Source: Desulfoscipio geothermicus DSM 3669 (lineage in GTDB: Bacteria; Bacillota; Desulfotomaculia; Desulfotomaculales; Desulfallaceae). From it: a stretch of 64,000 nt of DNA. Both the position numbers and the translations under genes were made by a program. Within the stretch, counting starts at the first letter, position 1; each line of letters begins with the position of its first letter. The stretch is taken from the NCBI RefSeq assembly GCF_900115975.1, contig NZ_FOYM01000017.1:18013-82012 (forward strand). Direction: 5' to 3'. Shown piece by piece: positions 63,950-64,000 of this stretch. The notes under the pieces are model-generated. The model saw only the letters and a program-made list of their open reading frames with translations. It was not told the origin of the DNA and did no database searches.

Positions 63950-64000
63950 GCTTTTCATCCTCTGTTGGTGCCGCGATAGCGGCATGAAAGTCTGTCCCCT

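Overview
The window comes from the chromosome of an anaerobic, endospore-forming, Gram-positive bacterium, most likely a Clostridia member of the Desulfotomaculum/Pelotomaculum type. This is inferred from content: a complete gerA-gerB-gerC germination operon, two CotE-type coat morphogenetic proteins, GerPA/PF-like proteins, DUF1657, feoA with a split feoB, an MscS channel, acyl-CoA dehydrogenase and thiolase genes, and strong AGGAGG ribosome-binding sites with many TTG and GTG starts. No rRNA, tRNA, CRISPR array, prophage core or transposase gene was found.

Layout. 1-6.1 kb (minus): membrane protein and RarD-type permease, then a DUF364-modA-modB-modC molybdate/tungstate transport operon. 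Its leader carries two tandem structured RNA elements, each followed by an intrinsic terminator. A third copy precedes a 140-residue gene of unknown function. 6.1-17 kb: alpha-glucan and trehalose metabolism (malQ, treZ, a GH57 protein, treY) with a divergent treT. 17-20.7 kb: an apparently orphan cobalamin riboswitch, a DtxR/MntR-like regulator, feoA and a two-gene feoB. 20.8-24.3 kb: MerR regulator, htpX, a CoxE-like VWA protein, and an Hsp20-like gene with a replaced C-terminus.

24.4-46.6 kb is a large spore-surface island. It holds three GerPA/PF-like proteins, a methyltransferase-glycosyltransferase fusion, two NTTRR-F1-like proteins, three copies of a ~30-residue hydrophobic microprotein missed by size filters, two CotE paralogs and a coat-like protein with 13-residue repeats. 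A polysaccharide cluster in the middle encodes RfbF, RfbG-like and RfbH enzymes, a 3,5-epimerase and a reductase: most of a CDP-3,6-dideoxyhexose (ascarylose-like) pathway. It also holds a GT4 and three tandem paralogs of an unrecognised glycosyltransferase-like family.

46.8-56.4 kb: a two-component system, MscS, the ger operon and small membrane proteins. 56.6-59.9 kb: acyl-CoA dehydrogenase, thiolase and a biotin carrier protein. 60.2-63.6 kb: tig-clpP-clpX.

The most unusual items are: (i) a 257/262-bp foldback element present twice, with three stems that covary between copies, both copies oriented with local transcription; (ii) the microprotein family sharing a PFxWVFLPI-type core and found beside both NTTRR-F1-like genes; (iii) three covarying riboswitch-like leaders in 1.1 kb; (iv) several families of short intergenic foldback repeats.
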